Positions 22,251 to 33,640 of a stretch of 64,000 nt of DNA are shown in pieces. Below the pieces are notes generated by a model that was not told the origin of the DNA, did not search any database, and worked only from the letters and a program-made list of their open reading frames with translations. Origin of the DNA: Talinum fruticosum (lineage: Eukaryota; Streptophyta; Magnoliopsida; Caryophyllales; Talinaceae). Numbering within the stretch: position 1 is the first letter of the stretch; every line of letters starts with the position of its first letter. The translations under genes were made by a program, and so were the position numbers. The stretch spans positions 6,632,501 to 6,696,500 of the forward strand of contig JAITYX010000003.1 of assembly GCA_021018815.1 (NCBI GenBank). The letters are read 5' to 3'.

Positions 22251-23361
22251 AATGGGCTCGAGATCCTTTCTTTAATTTCTTGAAAATAGGTTCACAAACC
22301 ATAGTCGGCTTTGATATGAAACGACCGATGTACTATCAACATCCCGGGAAACCTCTTACCTCTTTTTCTCGTTCTCTGTGTGGGGATCTCCTGAATGCCT
22401 TTGATCTTGGATGGAACAACTTCAATTCCTCTAAGACTAACAACATAGCCTAGCAGTTGACCCAAGGTCACTCCAAAGGCACACTTTTGAGGATTAAGAC
22501 GTATGTTGTACTTCCCGAGTCTATGGAAGAATTTCCTCAGGTTGGATAAGTGCGCTGCCCTATCTTTGGATTTATGATCATATTATCTACATTGACTTCA
22601 ACTCCTTTATGGATCATATCATGCAGTAGTGTTGTTGTTGTCCTTTGATATGTTACATGCGCATTTTTTAGCCTAAATGGCATCACCACATAATAGTAAG
22701 TTCCCCATTGAGTGATGAAGGTCATCTTCTCCATATCTTCTTCAACCATCTTCACTTGATTATACCTAGCATACCCATCCATGAACGAGAGTAGAGCATG
22801 ATCTGTTGTATTATCTACCGGAAGATCGATATGAGGCAACGGGAAATCATCTTGAGGACTGGCCTTGCTTAAATTCCTTAAGTTGACGCACATACGAACC
22901 CCTGCCATCTTTCTTCGAGACCGGAACTATGTTTGCTACCCACCGAGGATAGTGAACTACCTTAATGAACCCAGCCTCTAACCGATTCTCGAACCTCCTC
23001 CTTAATCTTCAAAGCCCATTTTGGCTTCATCCTCCTCAACTTCGCTTGACCGGCTTAGCATCCTTATAAAGAGGAATTTTGCGTTCGCTATACTCGGATC
23101 TATACCCGGCATGTCTTTGTAGGACCATGCAAAGACATTGATAAATTCCGTAAGGAGCGAAGTGAATTGCTTTTGCTCTTCTAAATCCAAAGTTTTCCCA
23201 ATCCTAACTTTTTGAGGTTGATCATTTGACCCCGCATTAACTATTATTGTTTCTTCTATTATTGGTGAGCGATTTTCATGATCTTCCATAACTTTTATTA
23301 ATTCTTTAAGAATTTCTCGTTCATCATTAGAGGCAAAACAATTAAGAGCAAGAGGAGGCAA
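22251..23361 (-). pseudogene. Tat reverse transcriptase, active-site Asp lost
   Basis: 23002-23361 gives EEQKQFTSLLTEFINVFAWS and YKDMPGIDPSIA, the connection before RT. 22537-22908 gives MAGVRMCVNLRNLSKASPQD, DFPLPHIDLPVDNT, then a FMDGYARYNQ block with the first catalytic Asp and FITQWGTYYYVVMPFRLKNA. The active site, normally YVDD in this lineage, reads NVDN near 22575-22590, so one catalytic Asp and the Tyr are lost. A frameshift near 22910 separates the two parts. Confidence 0.88.
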
Positions 23362-23532
23362 GGAGTAAGCAGAAAGGTTCGCTTTATTAAATCAAGCAAC
23401 GAGTACATTAGACTCGGAAAAAAAATTAGAAACAACGGAACTAGGAAAAGAACTAGAAACAACAGAAGGAGAAGTACAAGCCCTAGCACTAGACTCGTAA
23501 AGAAGATGGGCTCCTAGGATAATAGCAAATTC

Positions 23533-24416
23533 CTAGCCCTCCTCAACGTCAATCCAAGTAACATGCTTGGACCCTTCAATATCTACGTCGGTGATGAACT
23601 TGGACGCATCGAACCGTGGGTTGCCATGAGGGTTAAAGGTAAAAGGTGTTTCATCCCTTTCTAAGGCAACAACGATTTCAAATTCATACAGTTCTTCATC
23701 ATTGGCATCGTGCTCGATCTCAACTATAGATTCTTTGGAGGTGATAGTAGCACAAAGATTATCCCTACCGACAGTTATGACTTGACCTTTAATGATCATC
23801 TTGACCTTCCGATGCAGTGTAGAGGGAACCGCTTGATGATCATGCAACTAAGGGTGTCCTAGAAGCAAATTGAAACTAGTCGGGATATCTAAGACTTGGA
23901 ATTCGATATTTCTCTCCACTCGGCCCTATATTGATAGGCAAGGTCACTGTTCCCAAGACTGTTCTTTTAGAATTATCATAAGCTCGACGATGAATAGTCC
24001 GTTTAGAGAGTTGTTGCTCTCTAATTCCTAACCTTCTAGCAATTCTCCATGGACATACGTTTACTACTCGATCCATTGTCTACCAAGGTTAGGGAACAAA
24101 CTTGTTGATGCAAGTTACGAGTTAAATAAAGGGCATTGTTGTGTGCAATACCTTCTTCCGGGAGATCTTTCTTATCAAAACTAATGGTTCCATCCCTAAT
24201 GTTAACGAATCCTATTACTTTCTCTAGCGTGGTTTCGGGAGAAACTTCAATCTTGCTGAGTGCATCGATCAAGGCTTGTCTATGTTTTTGGGAAGCGGAT
24301 ATTAATTGCCACATTGAGATATCGCCTTTTAATTTCCGGAGTTGCTTAAGGATTAGGTCTTCTTCCTTTGTAGCTTCAGGCGCTTTTGGGGCTTCTTGAG
24401 TCTTTTGTGGACCCAA
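23533..24416 (-). pseudogene. Tat aspartic protease region
   Basis: 24036-24416 reads toward SLTLVDNGSSSKRMSMENC; the DNGSS box equals the catalytic D-S/T-G site in Tat proteases (often DNGSS or DNGSA). 23876-24076 gives RRAYDNSKRTVLGTVTLPIN, IGPS, and 23533-23847 gives the post-protease linker HDHQAVPSTLHRKVKMIIKG. Frameshifts lie near 24050 and 23860. The protease normally cleaves the gag-pol polyprotein. Confidence 0.75.
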
Positions 24417-24779
24417 GGTACATTATGTCGTGCGGATCTAGTAAGAAACTGAATTGTAGGACTCTTAGTGTCTCCCCAAAATTCTTCTTCTTCTAAGGGT
24501 GGTGTGCCCCGAAGTTGTTAGTATCTTCGTCATTATTGTTTTGTGTTTCATAAACATCTTCTTCGTCACTTACCCATAGCCCCTCAACTTCTGGCTCTAA
24601 TGGATGTAAACTAAGAAGTGATTTCGACTTGGTAAAATCTTGGACAAAAATAGATGGATCCCACTGACCTGGAGTGGGTTCAATGAAAATAGCTAAGGTG
24701 CCATTAAAAGGATTTTTACAGTTGCTTGGTTTCTAGGCAACCTTAGGTAGGGGTAGTTGGCCATTTCAAAACATGTTTT

Positions 24780-25910
24780 CTAATTTGTTCTTGAATGTCC
24801 AATACTTTTCAGTATCATGTCCTCGTGCACGATGGTATTTGCAAAATTTTCCGCGTCCTAATTTTTGAATTATGTCGCGGTTTCGATTCTTCTCTAATAA
24901 GTGGCAATTCTATCTTCCTTTTTTCCAAAAGACGGTCAAGGGCTTTGGTGTAAGTAGTGTCAATATAAGAGTGTAGTCAGTATACCTATTGAGGGCATTG
25001 ACATCTGCACCCCGATAGCATTGCCAGTATTGGAGGTTTTTTTATCTTTATAATGATAATTACCTCTATACCCGAGTCGCAACTTTTATGGTCGGGGTAG
25101 ACAACTCTTCTTCTATCAGCAAACCAGCATCTCTAAGGGTTGAAAAGTTCATCATGGGCAGAAATTTAAGGTGTTGATTGTAATTGGGCTGAAGGTTTTT
25201 TACAATGATTCGAACTTGGTCCTTCTCGGAGGGTCGATCAACCATACGGGCTACCTTTGCTCTCCATTTGGTAAGAAAATTCGTGAAGCTTTCCTTCTAG
25301 CCTTGCTTGATTAATTCCAAGTCTCTAAAAGTAATAGGTAAATCAGTAGTATAGGAGTGTTGATGGAGGAACCCCTTGCACGGATCTGTCTAATTAGCAA
25401 CCTTGCGTGGCTCAACCGTATTGTACCTCTTCATTACATCGGTATCAAATCTCCAGGGAAAATGATATGGTAAGTGTCTTCAGGAATGTTCTTAAGAGTC
25501 ATTACTCCCAAGAAGTTGCGTACATGATGATAGGGATTCTCATAACCTTTGAACTTAATATCGGACATGATAAAGCTGGGAGGTAGTTTACCCTTAGGGA
25601 TTTAAGTGAATCCTTTATGATTGAAGTAATGATTACTGAAGATGGATGACTCCCTTAACATCCATTCTATCCGATCTATACAAGAATCAGGCTGAGATTT
25701 GGATTTGTGTTTAAGGGATTTGCATTTGGGACTCGCTTGGAGGAGACAAACAGGTGGAGGTGGCACAACCAAGGCTGCTTCCCTTTTCAAATGTTCAGCT
25801 TCTTCGGCGTCTTCCCTTTTTTGGTGTTCAGCTTCCTCATCTCTCTTACTAGCCTCAATGGCCCTTATGATAGTCTTAAGATCCCTTGATATAGATGATA
25901 TCTATTCTTC
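24780..25910 (-). pseudogene. Tat gag relic
   Basis: The minus strand near 25600-25790 reads SCIDRIEWMLRESSIFSNHY; continuing left, KLPPSFIMSDIKFKGYENPY, HHVRNFLGVMTLKNIPEDTY and SFTNFLTKWRAKVARMVDRP can be read between stops, matching the capsid segment of Tat gag (xFKGxxNPxxHxxxFxxxM). A nucleocapsid-like FCKYHRARGHDTEKYW at about 24815-24860 has Tyr for one Cys. Stops are frequent. This would form the particle core. Confidence 0.72.
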
Positions 25911-27280
25911 TTGATCATTCAACCTGGTTTCCACCTTAGCTATATTCTCATTGAGTAAACTAAGGTTAAGATACTTGCTGTAGGTTAGGATCCATTAGAA
26001 GGGAACTCTTTTTAAGTACTTGTCTTAGAACAAAGAGTAGACTGTGACGGTGTAGTATGAACCGATGCTTGTCGCACCGAAACAGACTGCAGAGTAGAAA
26101 AAGAAGAAGATGTACCGGACTCCTTGGTGAGACGTTCTAATCTTTTAGAGCTCAAATTTCAATGATACTCGGTTGCGTAGACTTCCCTATTCTACAACAC
26201 GAGAGGATGAGGTTTAGGACCAAGTGAGAGAAGATCGCTTTTGGGAGGAAGGGACTAAGCGCAAGACCCGAAAGGACCAAGGATGTTTTTATTTGGATGC
26301 ACAAAAGAATGAGATGATGATATAATGCATGACTTAATCGAGATGATAATTTAATAAATGGATGACCCTTAAAGAAAAGATGCTTTCTATATGATAATGC
26401 ATTTCCCTATTTGAGATGAATTCTGAACTAGATGTAAAATGAGAAGGAATGGACCTATCTCGTATGAGATGATTTTATTTGGCTAATGCAAATGGATTCA
26501 CCTAATATGAGATGATTTTATTTGGCTAATGCAAATGGAGAATGAGAATGTAAAAGAATGAAAGGACTAGACAATAAGACAAGGGGACTTTCGGTAAATC
26601 CATTTCACAAATAGCCATTACTTAGGCTATTGAAAGGGAATTTTTGAAATGACACAAAAGTGCAAACAATGGACCAACCCTAATAGGAAAAGGAATTTTG
26701 AATTTTGAGTAAATGGACATAATGGACAGACTCTAGGAAATTCATTAAAGTATTTTATTTTCACCCATGCAAGGGTCTAATCAGCATTCTTCACCTATTT
26801 CTAAAGCCTCACAAACAGAAGATTAAATCTAAAACACACACACTCATTTACACAAGCAAATGAAGGAGGGGGACCACCTAATAGTCCAAAAGTTCTTTGG
26901 TCAAAGAGTTCAAGAGTTTGGATACGGGGTGACACGTAGTCCGAGATTTTGGTCCCCCATGGGTTGCACGAGATAAGGATACCAACCAGAATTCTCGGTG
27001 CCTCTTGGTGAACTAAAGGGTTTAGCCCAAGAGTGCGTGCTACGAGGGAGGAGGTACCGTTTCCTCGGGCAATCAAGCCTAGTTGGGCCTGCCTAAAGGA
27101 ACCAAGTGGGAGCCTCTCTCCACAAAGGGTAAATAGGGGGTACAATAAAGTTTTCCTAGTGGTCCAAAGCCGTATTTAAACTAGTTCAAAGGTTGCTAAA
27201 TGCAGGATGTCTAATCCAAGGACATCATTAAAAACACACTACTCAAATTTTCAAGTTACACCCTCTTAATAAATGATTTA
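25911..27280 (-). other. Tat 5' leader
   Basis: 1.4 kb between the primer site and gag. It includes a 114-aa uninterrupted minus-strand stretch at 26801-27145 without recognised motif, and a direct repeat of about 33-35 bp at 26463-26540 (two copies of GATGATTTTATTTGGCTAAT, 48 bp apart). Long leaders, sometimes coding, occur in Ogre-like elements; I see no reason to call a gene here. Confidence 0.45.
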
Positions 27281-27298
27281 TCCCCAACGGAGTCGCCA
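27281..27298 (-). other. primer binding site of Tat element
   Basis: The minus strand reads TGGCGACTCCGTTGGGGA one base after the LTR end. TGGCG starts and GGGGA ends are typical of gypsy primer sites for acidic-residue tRNAs. It fixes element orientation as minus. Confidence 0.8.
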
Positions 27299-28155
27299 TT
27301 GTAGAAACCGTAGCCGGTCGAGGCTCGCTAAGCTTCCCCACTTGTGTCGGGTCTCTTTTTTAATATTGATTTCGAAGATGATTTTATAAAGTCGATTTTA
27401 GAATGTGGGGATAAACCTTTTATTAAGATTTCATAATTTTATTAAATCTAATTAGTCAAAATTTGAATGGCGATTTTACTAATTATTTTATTTTAATAAT
27501 TATTTTCAGAATTCGCGGGATCTTATTTTCTAATTTGAGAATAAATAAAACTATGGTTTTGGTCCTACCATGATGCTTTAGGGCCGGATTGGTGTGAAAA
27601 CATCAATCCGGACCGAAGCCTCACTCGCTAACCACCCGAGTACAGGCGGTAGCTTGTGTTAGGCGGTGGTAGGCACCGGCTAGAAGCGGGAGCTAATTGG
27701 AGTCCGCCTCGGCCTCTGTCCGGTGGGCGGATCCAAAACATCATCTTACTTGTTCCTACAACCAGAAAACACCGAGATGCTAATTTGAATAGAACAAAGC
27801 ATAAAATAAGGGAGACGTCGGTCGGTTTTAGGAAAGAAAAACTAACAAAAACAAAATAAAAATTTGCTCCTCCGATCTTAGTATGGGAAAACCAAAACCG
27901 AAAAAGGATAAAATGACTCCATCGGTCTTTGAACCGAGATGGGATTAGGGGCGAGGGTACGAAACGTAGGCAAAACCCTTCCATTCCGCCGGTCCGAAGA
28001 CAGCCATTACTAATTCGAGTAGTGTATTAAAATTATGTAAGACAAACAAGCAAACGGAAACATGCTAAGTGAAATACAAGCAACCAAACATAGTAAAGAA
28101 AGCAATAAAGAAAACGGTAAAGAAAACGATAAAGAAAAGAAAAGCAAAAAATAAA

Positions 28156-28330
28156 CACTACTAGAAATTAGGCTTCAACGATGACACTTTAACGACGAAT
28201 CATACAATTGGTCGTTAAAAGTTACTAATTACGATGGAATTAATTTTTCGTCGTTTAATTTTATCAAATAACTATTATTACACAACGAATAAAAAAATTG
28301 GTCGTTATTACTTTTAGTATGTTGGTCGTT
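28156..28330. repeat. left terminal and subterminal repeats of CACTA element
   Basis: The terminal CACTACTAGAAA is followed by repeated AACGACGAAT, GGTCGTTA and TCGTCGTT motifs. Confidence 0.7.
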
Positions 28331-28439
28331 AATAATATTAGAATTAAAAATTTAATTATAATTAGTATTTCCTTTTTTAAAATAAATTTTTTAAAAAATA
28401 TATTAAAAATTTTCCTTCTAAGGTAAAATTTTAAGTTGG

Positions 28440-28800
28440 AAAAATCAAAATTAGCCCTCCTAATTCTCGTTCGGTTGTCTTCCATCTCTGCTCTCCGGTC
28501 TTTGTTCGGTTTCCACTACTCACGGCGAGTCTCAACCGCGGCCATCACCGATCGTCGCCTTCCGCCCTCAATCGTAGTCGTCGCTCGCTTTCTCTCTGCA
28601 CGCTCTCTCTCGGACACTCTATTACCAGCGGGAGTTCATTCCTAGTGGAAAACCCACCCCTCACTCGCTCTTAACTACCCCTCTCTCGCTCTTACCCTCT
28701 CGCCCTCCACCCTCCTCATTCACACCGGCCACCGACGCTCAATCACCGATCGGGGAAGCCCTACCCTTGCCCGATCCGAAGTTTAGACAGGTCCTTTTAA
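28440..28800 (+). other. GC-rich gene-derived block within CACTA element
   Basis: The composition jumps from AT-rich to rich in C and CT repeats (CTCTCGCTCTTACC and the like), like the 5' UTR or first exon of a plant gene, and a donor-like ACAGGTCC follows near 28788. The open stretch 28436-28645 has no recognised domain. Probably captured sequence; source unknown. Confidence 0.4.
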
Positions 28801-30707
28801 TGCATTGTTTTTGTTGTTTATGTTGAATTTTGTTATGGGTTTTTTGTTTGTGTTGAGGATGGAATCAAATTCTAGGTTTTCTTGATTGAATTTTGATTGA
28901 ATTTTAATTATGGGTTCAACCTTCTAATACTAACAACTCGTTGGATCTGTACTCCTTGGCACCGCCTCCGACCAACTGCTCTGCAGCCCCGAATTGTCTG
29001 CCCTCTTATTTCTCTTTGGTCATCTAAGTTTACGCTTTGATTTGTTCCGATACTCCTTGGCATTGCATCCAGGTATGAGGGTTTATGTTCTGAAAATTAT
29101 CCCCTAATTTTGTAGTTGATGTCTGCTTTGATTTGTAATCTTTAATACTTTTATGTTTTGTGCGATTGTGTGTCCACGATTTTGATTATTGTTGGGTGAA
29201 ATTGGAGGTTTGAAATAGCTTATCACCTGTTGTTTCTTAGTATTATGAACTTTGGTAGCTTATGTCGGAATTGTGTCATTTGGTGAGCTTGGCATAATTG
29301 AGAGAGGCGAGAGAAAGAGTTGTTTAGCCATTTGTGTTTCGTTTAGCTAGCTGATGGTTTGTTTAGAGTCCAGTTTCCTTTTTGTTGTGCTGATCTCAAT
29401 GTCTTATTTTTTTATCTAATTTTTTATATTAATAATGATTAAAAAGAGGTTGAGTTAGAGATATATTAGTTAATTAATAGTAGTGATAATTTTGCCATGT
29501 GTTTGCTTTCTTTGTTGTTGCCTATCCTTCGCAGCAAAAATTCGATGCGGTGTTGAAGATGAGAGATTGACGAAGCAGCACATATAATTTACTTAGAACT
29601 AGTAGACTGTGAGAGACATTGTCTAGTTAAATAGAATTCCCATTACACAAGTCTCATATGGCACTTTTTGGAGTATGTTCCACCCTTCTCCCTTGTTCTA
29701 CTTGGCAACCTTCTAATGGTTTCTTCTTCAACTGTAATTCCCTTTCACGTTCCTATTAACTAAACAATAATTGCTCAAATCTTGCTGTGAAAAATGGTGA
29801 CTTCACATCGTTGCTTGAGGACCAAATTGAATGGGCAATATGGTTCCGAGGACTATAGAAGCACTCTTCTAACGTTCTTGGTCTTATGTCAAAGGCACAA
29901 GAAATTGTGTATGTGCCTTTTGTTTTATATTATTTATCTAACCAAGGTTTACACTATTACCAGTAGTTACTATCAATTTTGTGTTCATTCTCGTGAAAGA
30001 CAAGTTCTTTAGAGAATTGATAATATCGAATAAGCTAATACTAAAAAAAACACACAACTAAAAAGTATATATTATAGGATTTGTTTGTCGGATGTATCGT
30101 ATTTTGAAAAGAATAATGTGTTGGAAGTTTTGTGACAGTGACTTGCTTGCTAGTTCGAACCATGTAGTAGTTCTTGTATTGTAGGTTATGGAAACCCAAA
30201 AACATAGTGGAAAAGTATGTAATTTTGAGTATTCACCTTGTTTAGGGCGGATGTTCACTTGGATTGCAAAGAGTGTTCTCATTGTCATAATGTTCTCAGG
30301 AGATGAATTCAATGTAAAGATCCATCATTAGTGGGATTATAGCACAATTAGAGGTCAATAGTATTGCAAAATTTCCATGCTCTTAATACGCATTTTAATG
30401 AAAATGGAGATAGAGTTGGAAATTCAAGTCAAATAGCAGTGAACATAGAAAGAAGCACAATTAGAAAATCATTTATAGAGATTTGAAACCCCAAGTGTGT
30501 TATCCGCATTGTGCAATCTTAAGACTACATATTGAACATTACCAGAACTCACTATAGCTATCAATTGCTATTATCTACGCTAGAGGAGTAATATAATGGA
30601 TTTATTTGGTTTCTATAATATTACATTTAGTGGTCGATTGTTTATGCACGCTTTTTATTTTTTGAATCCTAAAGTATGTTGCTTGAAATAACATGCTTTG
30701 AACTTTC

Positions 30708-30772
30708 GAGAACCCGTTGTCCGGTAAGGGGGTGACTCCATTGCTGAAAATAGGTGACTTTGGCTTTGCTAG
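30708..30772 (+). pseudogene. captured protein kinase exon fragment (DFG motif)
   Basis: The plus strand reads ENPLSGKGVTPLLKIGDFGF then AR, followed directly by the splice donor GTAAGA. LKIxDFGFAR is the magnesium-binding DFG loop of a Ser/Thr protein kinase and the preceding ENPLS resembles the NLLLS that follows the catalytic loop; plant ATG1-type kinases have a very similar FGFAR context, though that closer assignment is tentative. Only this short stretch is recognisable, so it cannot encode an active kinase. It lies inside the CACTA element and is best read as an exon carried along from a host gene. Confidence 0.6.
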
Positions 30773-31649
30773 GTAAGATATTCCCTATGTAACTTCTGGT
30801 AGTAACAGTTGAATATCTCTCCTTTTCTAGTAGAGGCTAATTTTAAAGGGTATATATTTCTGTTTCACGTTTGTTGTACATTTTCATGTCCGACTTTTAC
30901 AAATTTCAATTATGAGTAGTCTGTTCCTTTGCTTTCCCAAAGAAATTCATCTTGGTCATACCCGTTTAAAATGAAATTTAAAAGAAACTTATCTATGCTT
31001 ATTGGCATATCTTTAAGTAGATGATCTTTTTGCCAACCTTTTTCTATATCGGTAATGAAATACTTGTGGTTTTTGTGGTCTCTGCTCGGTGGTCTTGAAA
31101 TTTATTTTCCTCTATTTTTTATTCAGAAATGGAGAATACTGCATGTAGGTTATGTCTATTATATCTTTTAAGGAGAAAGGCATGTGAGTTTTATGCAATA
31201 CAAAGAAAGGGAAGTTATCACTCGTTGCTCCTTATATGGGTGAACAAAGGGAATCACATGTGTGCATTTGGTGACTGATCTTATTAAGGCTACACATAAG
31301 AAACACATCATTTGGGGATATGTTTGTTGGAATTGGTTACAAGTGTCTTTCACGGGTGCATGTCAAGATATGGGACTTTGTTGTTTCCTGAAATCTTGCT
31401 TTTTGTAGCCTAAAATGAAGGGTTGAGTGCCTTTCTCCTTGTTCGAGTGTTGTGTACTCTTCTTAAGGTCAAATGAGGAATTTGAGTATCATATATTCGC
31501 GCACTATTGGAAAATAGAAATCATATGTGGTAAATACAAAAGCCTAGAAACTAACTTTTAGTAACCTTAAGCTATGGCAGCGTATTTAAGGATCTCATGG
31601 GTGAAATGATTATGTTTTTATGGAAATAAGTGCTCCATTGAAGTGAATC

Positions 31650-31960
31650 TCAAGATATGGTGGTATCATTCTGGCAGTGGGAAGAATAACCTCCAATCCA
31701 ATTTTGGTGGGTGTGACTGCGGCATTGGTCCTGGCAGCTGCATCGATGGCTGCAAATTCTATCGTCAATGGAAGTTGTATTAGCAATTATGGCTTTGGGA
31801 GCATCTATCATGGTCATTGTTTTCCCAGTGGCACGTACATTCTCGTATTTGGACATCTACTCATGACAGTTCATTTACTCTTCTTTTTTGTGTTCTTCTA
31901 ATCGTACCTTTTGAAGTTTTCCGTGCAAGTTTTTTCATAGGACTTCTTGGGATGTGACCT
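31650..31960 (+). other. unidentified gene-like segment within CACTA element
   Basis: The open stretch 31677-31901 encodes a hydrophobic run (VGVTAALVLAAASMAANSIV) that could be a membrane segment. It may be part of a captured gene for a membrane protein. No family recognised. Confidence 0.3.
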
Positions 31961-32934
31961 TGAGGAGGCTACTGTTGGGAATTGAGAAAATAAGGATTTT
32001 ATGTACTAGGTGTTTACCGGGCCACCTGTGACACGAAATTTCAAGTTCTAGCTGGAGCAAATTCATTTTAGTTTTCTCGATCCGCTTTCCCTTCCTAAAT
32101 TCTTGATTCCGCTTGGTGGGTTGAGCCTGTGGATTTTTTCCTCTTAGGCAAATACTACATAGAATCCATAGATTCCGCACAAGTGAACTCTAACTAATAC
32201 TTGCATGGGAGAATACTTATCTGCAGCGAGATGGTCTGCTGCTGTTGGCTTCTACGACCAGTGCAGATGAGCAGCTATCTGCAGCAGACCAAGAGCAGCC
32301 ATCCACAGCTATCCGGAGCAGCCATTTGCTATAAATCTTGTATTGACATGTTTATTTTGGGAAATGATTTAATTTTATTTGCTTTTAACATATTGCAGGA
32401 AGATGATTAATTCCACCGGATCGGGAAGAAGTCTTGTATGCCGTGGTCCGATAAACCGTCATTTACGGCACCTGGTATGTTGGTTTGTTTGAGTTACATA
32501 TGTTTGTTTGATAAGAAGTTGAATACTTTTGCAATTTTGTAAAAGTTCTAATAGTTCTCTATTTTTTGCAGATGTGGACTACTCATTCAAGTTCCAACAC
32601 TTCGTTACCTTTTATGAGTAGTTGATGAAGATTTATACTTTCTAAATCATTTGGAGGAATTTATTTTTTTTTAGTTTTTCGTTAATATTGCTAGTACTCA
32701 GATATCACTTACTATGAGAACTTCTAGTTTCCTCGATTGTTTTTTAGATTATGTGTTTTAGGATGCTTTTGGTATTAGGTTATATTTTATATTGTGTATT
32801 CACAAACCGAGTGGTATTCAAAGCAATTAATACATATCAATTCGAGTTTTTTGTTACTATATATTAGTGATCAATAGTTTATTAGATTATTTTAAAGATA
32901 ATTGGCAAAATTATATATTTAGGTTATCCATAAT

Positions 32935-33289
32935 ATTATTAACGATGAAAATGTTAATCGTTAAAGAAATAACGATGAACCAAATTGGTTGTTAATGATC
33001 ATGATTTTAATTTTTGTATTTATGGTTTTTTAAATCTATGACGAAATATTTTGTCGTTAATGATATGTAGTTCATCGTTATTCAATCAACTAATTACGAC
33101 GACATCTTGTTTCATCGTTATTCTAAGTGACGACGAAAATTTTAAAGTCATCGTTAAAAGTATTAACAAGGGAACCACTAACGACGATCGATGACCAAAA
33201 TTTTTTGGTCGTTAATCACTTTTAACAACGATAAAATGTACTTTTAACGACCAATTTATTCATCATTAGAACCCTTTTTTCTAGTAGTG
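32935..33289. repeat. right subterminal and terminal repeats of CACTA element
   Basis: Dense AACGATGAA, CATCGTTA, AACGACGA and GGTCGTTA motifs in both orientations lead to the TTTCTAGTAGTG end. Confidence 0.7.
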
Positions 33290-33640
33290 AAAAGAATTAC
33301 ATCGGTCGGGGAGGAATTAAAACGAGCGATTACATCTCTTAAACCACAATATGGAAAGCGATAAAAAGTGTGAAAATAAACAAACCATTTGAAGGTCGAA
33401 TAGTTGCCCTTAGGTTGTCCCACCTTGCTGATCCGGATCACCACACTGGAGCTCTCGATGCAATGGCGACAAGTGAAAGAAAAAGGGCTTATTTTTGTGA
33501 AGTATATGTGTAGGGTATGGTAAAGATCGAGTTGAATAAGTGCCCGTAAATCAAAATAATTGAATATTCTTTACCTCTTTGCATGGATTCAACGACGGTG
33601 AACAATAATTAGATGAATGCTTAAGATTGATTTCGACAGA

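Larger units (their letters stand above)
28156..33289. mobile_element. CACTA (En/Spm) transposon, non-autonomous, 5134 bp
   Basis: Termini CACTACTAGAAA and TTTCTAGTAGTG are inverted repeats beginning with the superfamily signature. Subterminal arrays of short motifs (AACGACNA, GTCGTTA and their complements) fill about the first 170 and last 350 bp in both orientations, as expected for transposase binding. No transposase exon or TnpA/TnpD motif is recognisable, so movement would need a helper. The interior holds gene-like segments, including a GC-rich block at 28440-28790 and a kinase exon at 30708-30772, suggesting captured host sequence. Confidence 0.88.
28153..33292 (+). repeat. AAA target duplication around the CACTA element
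   Basis: AAA at 28153-28155 and 33290-33292. The uninterrupted LTR at 13095-13105 reads AAATAAAAGAATTAC with one copy, which shows the pre-insertion state. A 3-bp duplication is the CACTA superfamily standard. Confidence 0.8.

Noticed and set aside
27628..27984. 118-aa minus-strand ORF
   Set aside because: Lies inside a Tat LTR and is not open in the sister LTR at 12580-12940.
28156..33289. CRISPR-like or satellite interpretation of the repeated AACGACGA motifs
   Set aside because: Motifs are short, irregular and confined to the ends of a CACTA element, where subterminal repeats are expected; this is plant DNA.
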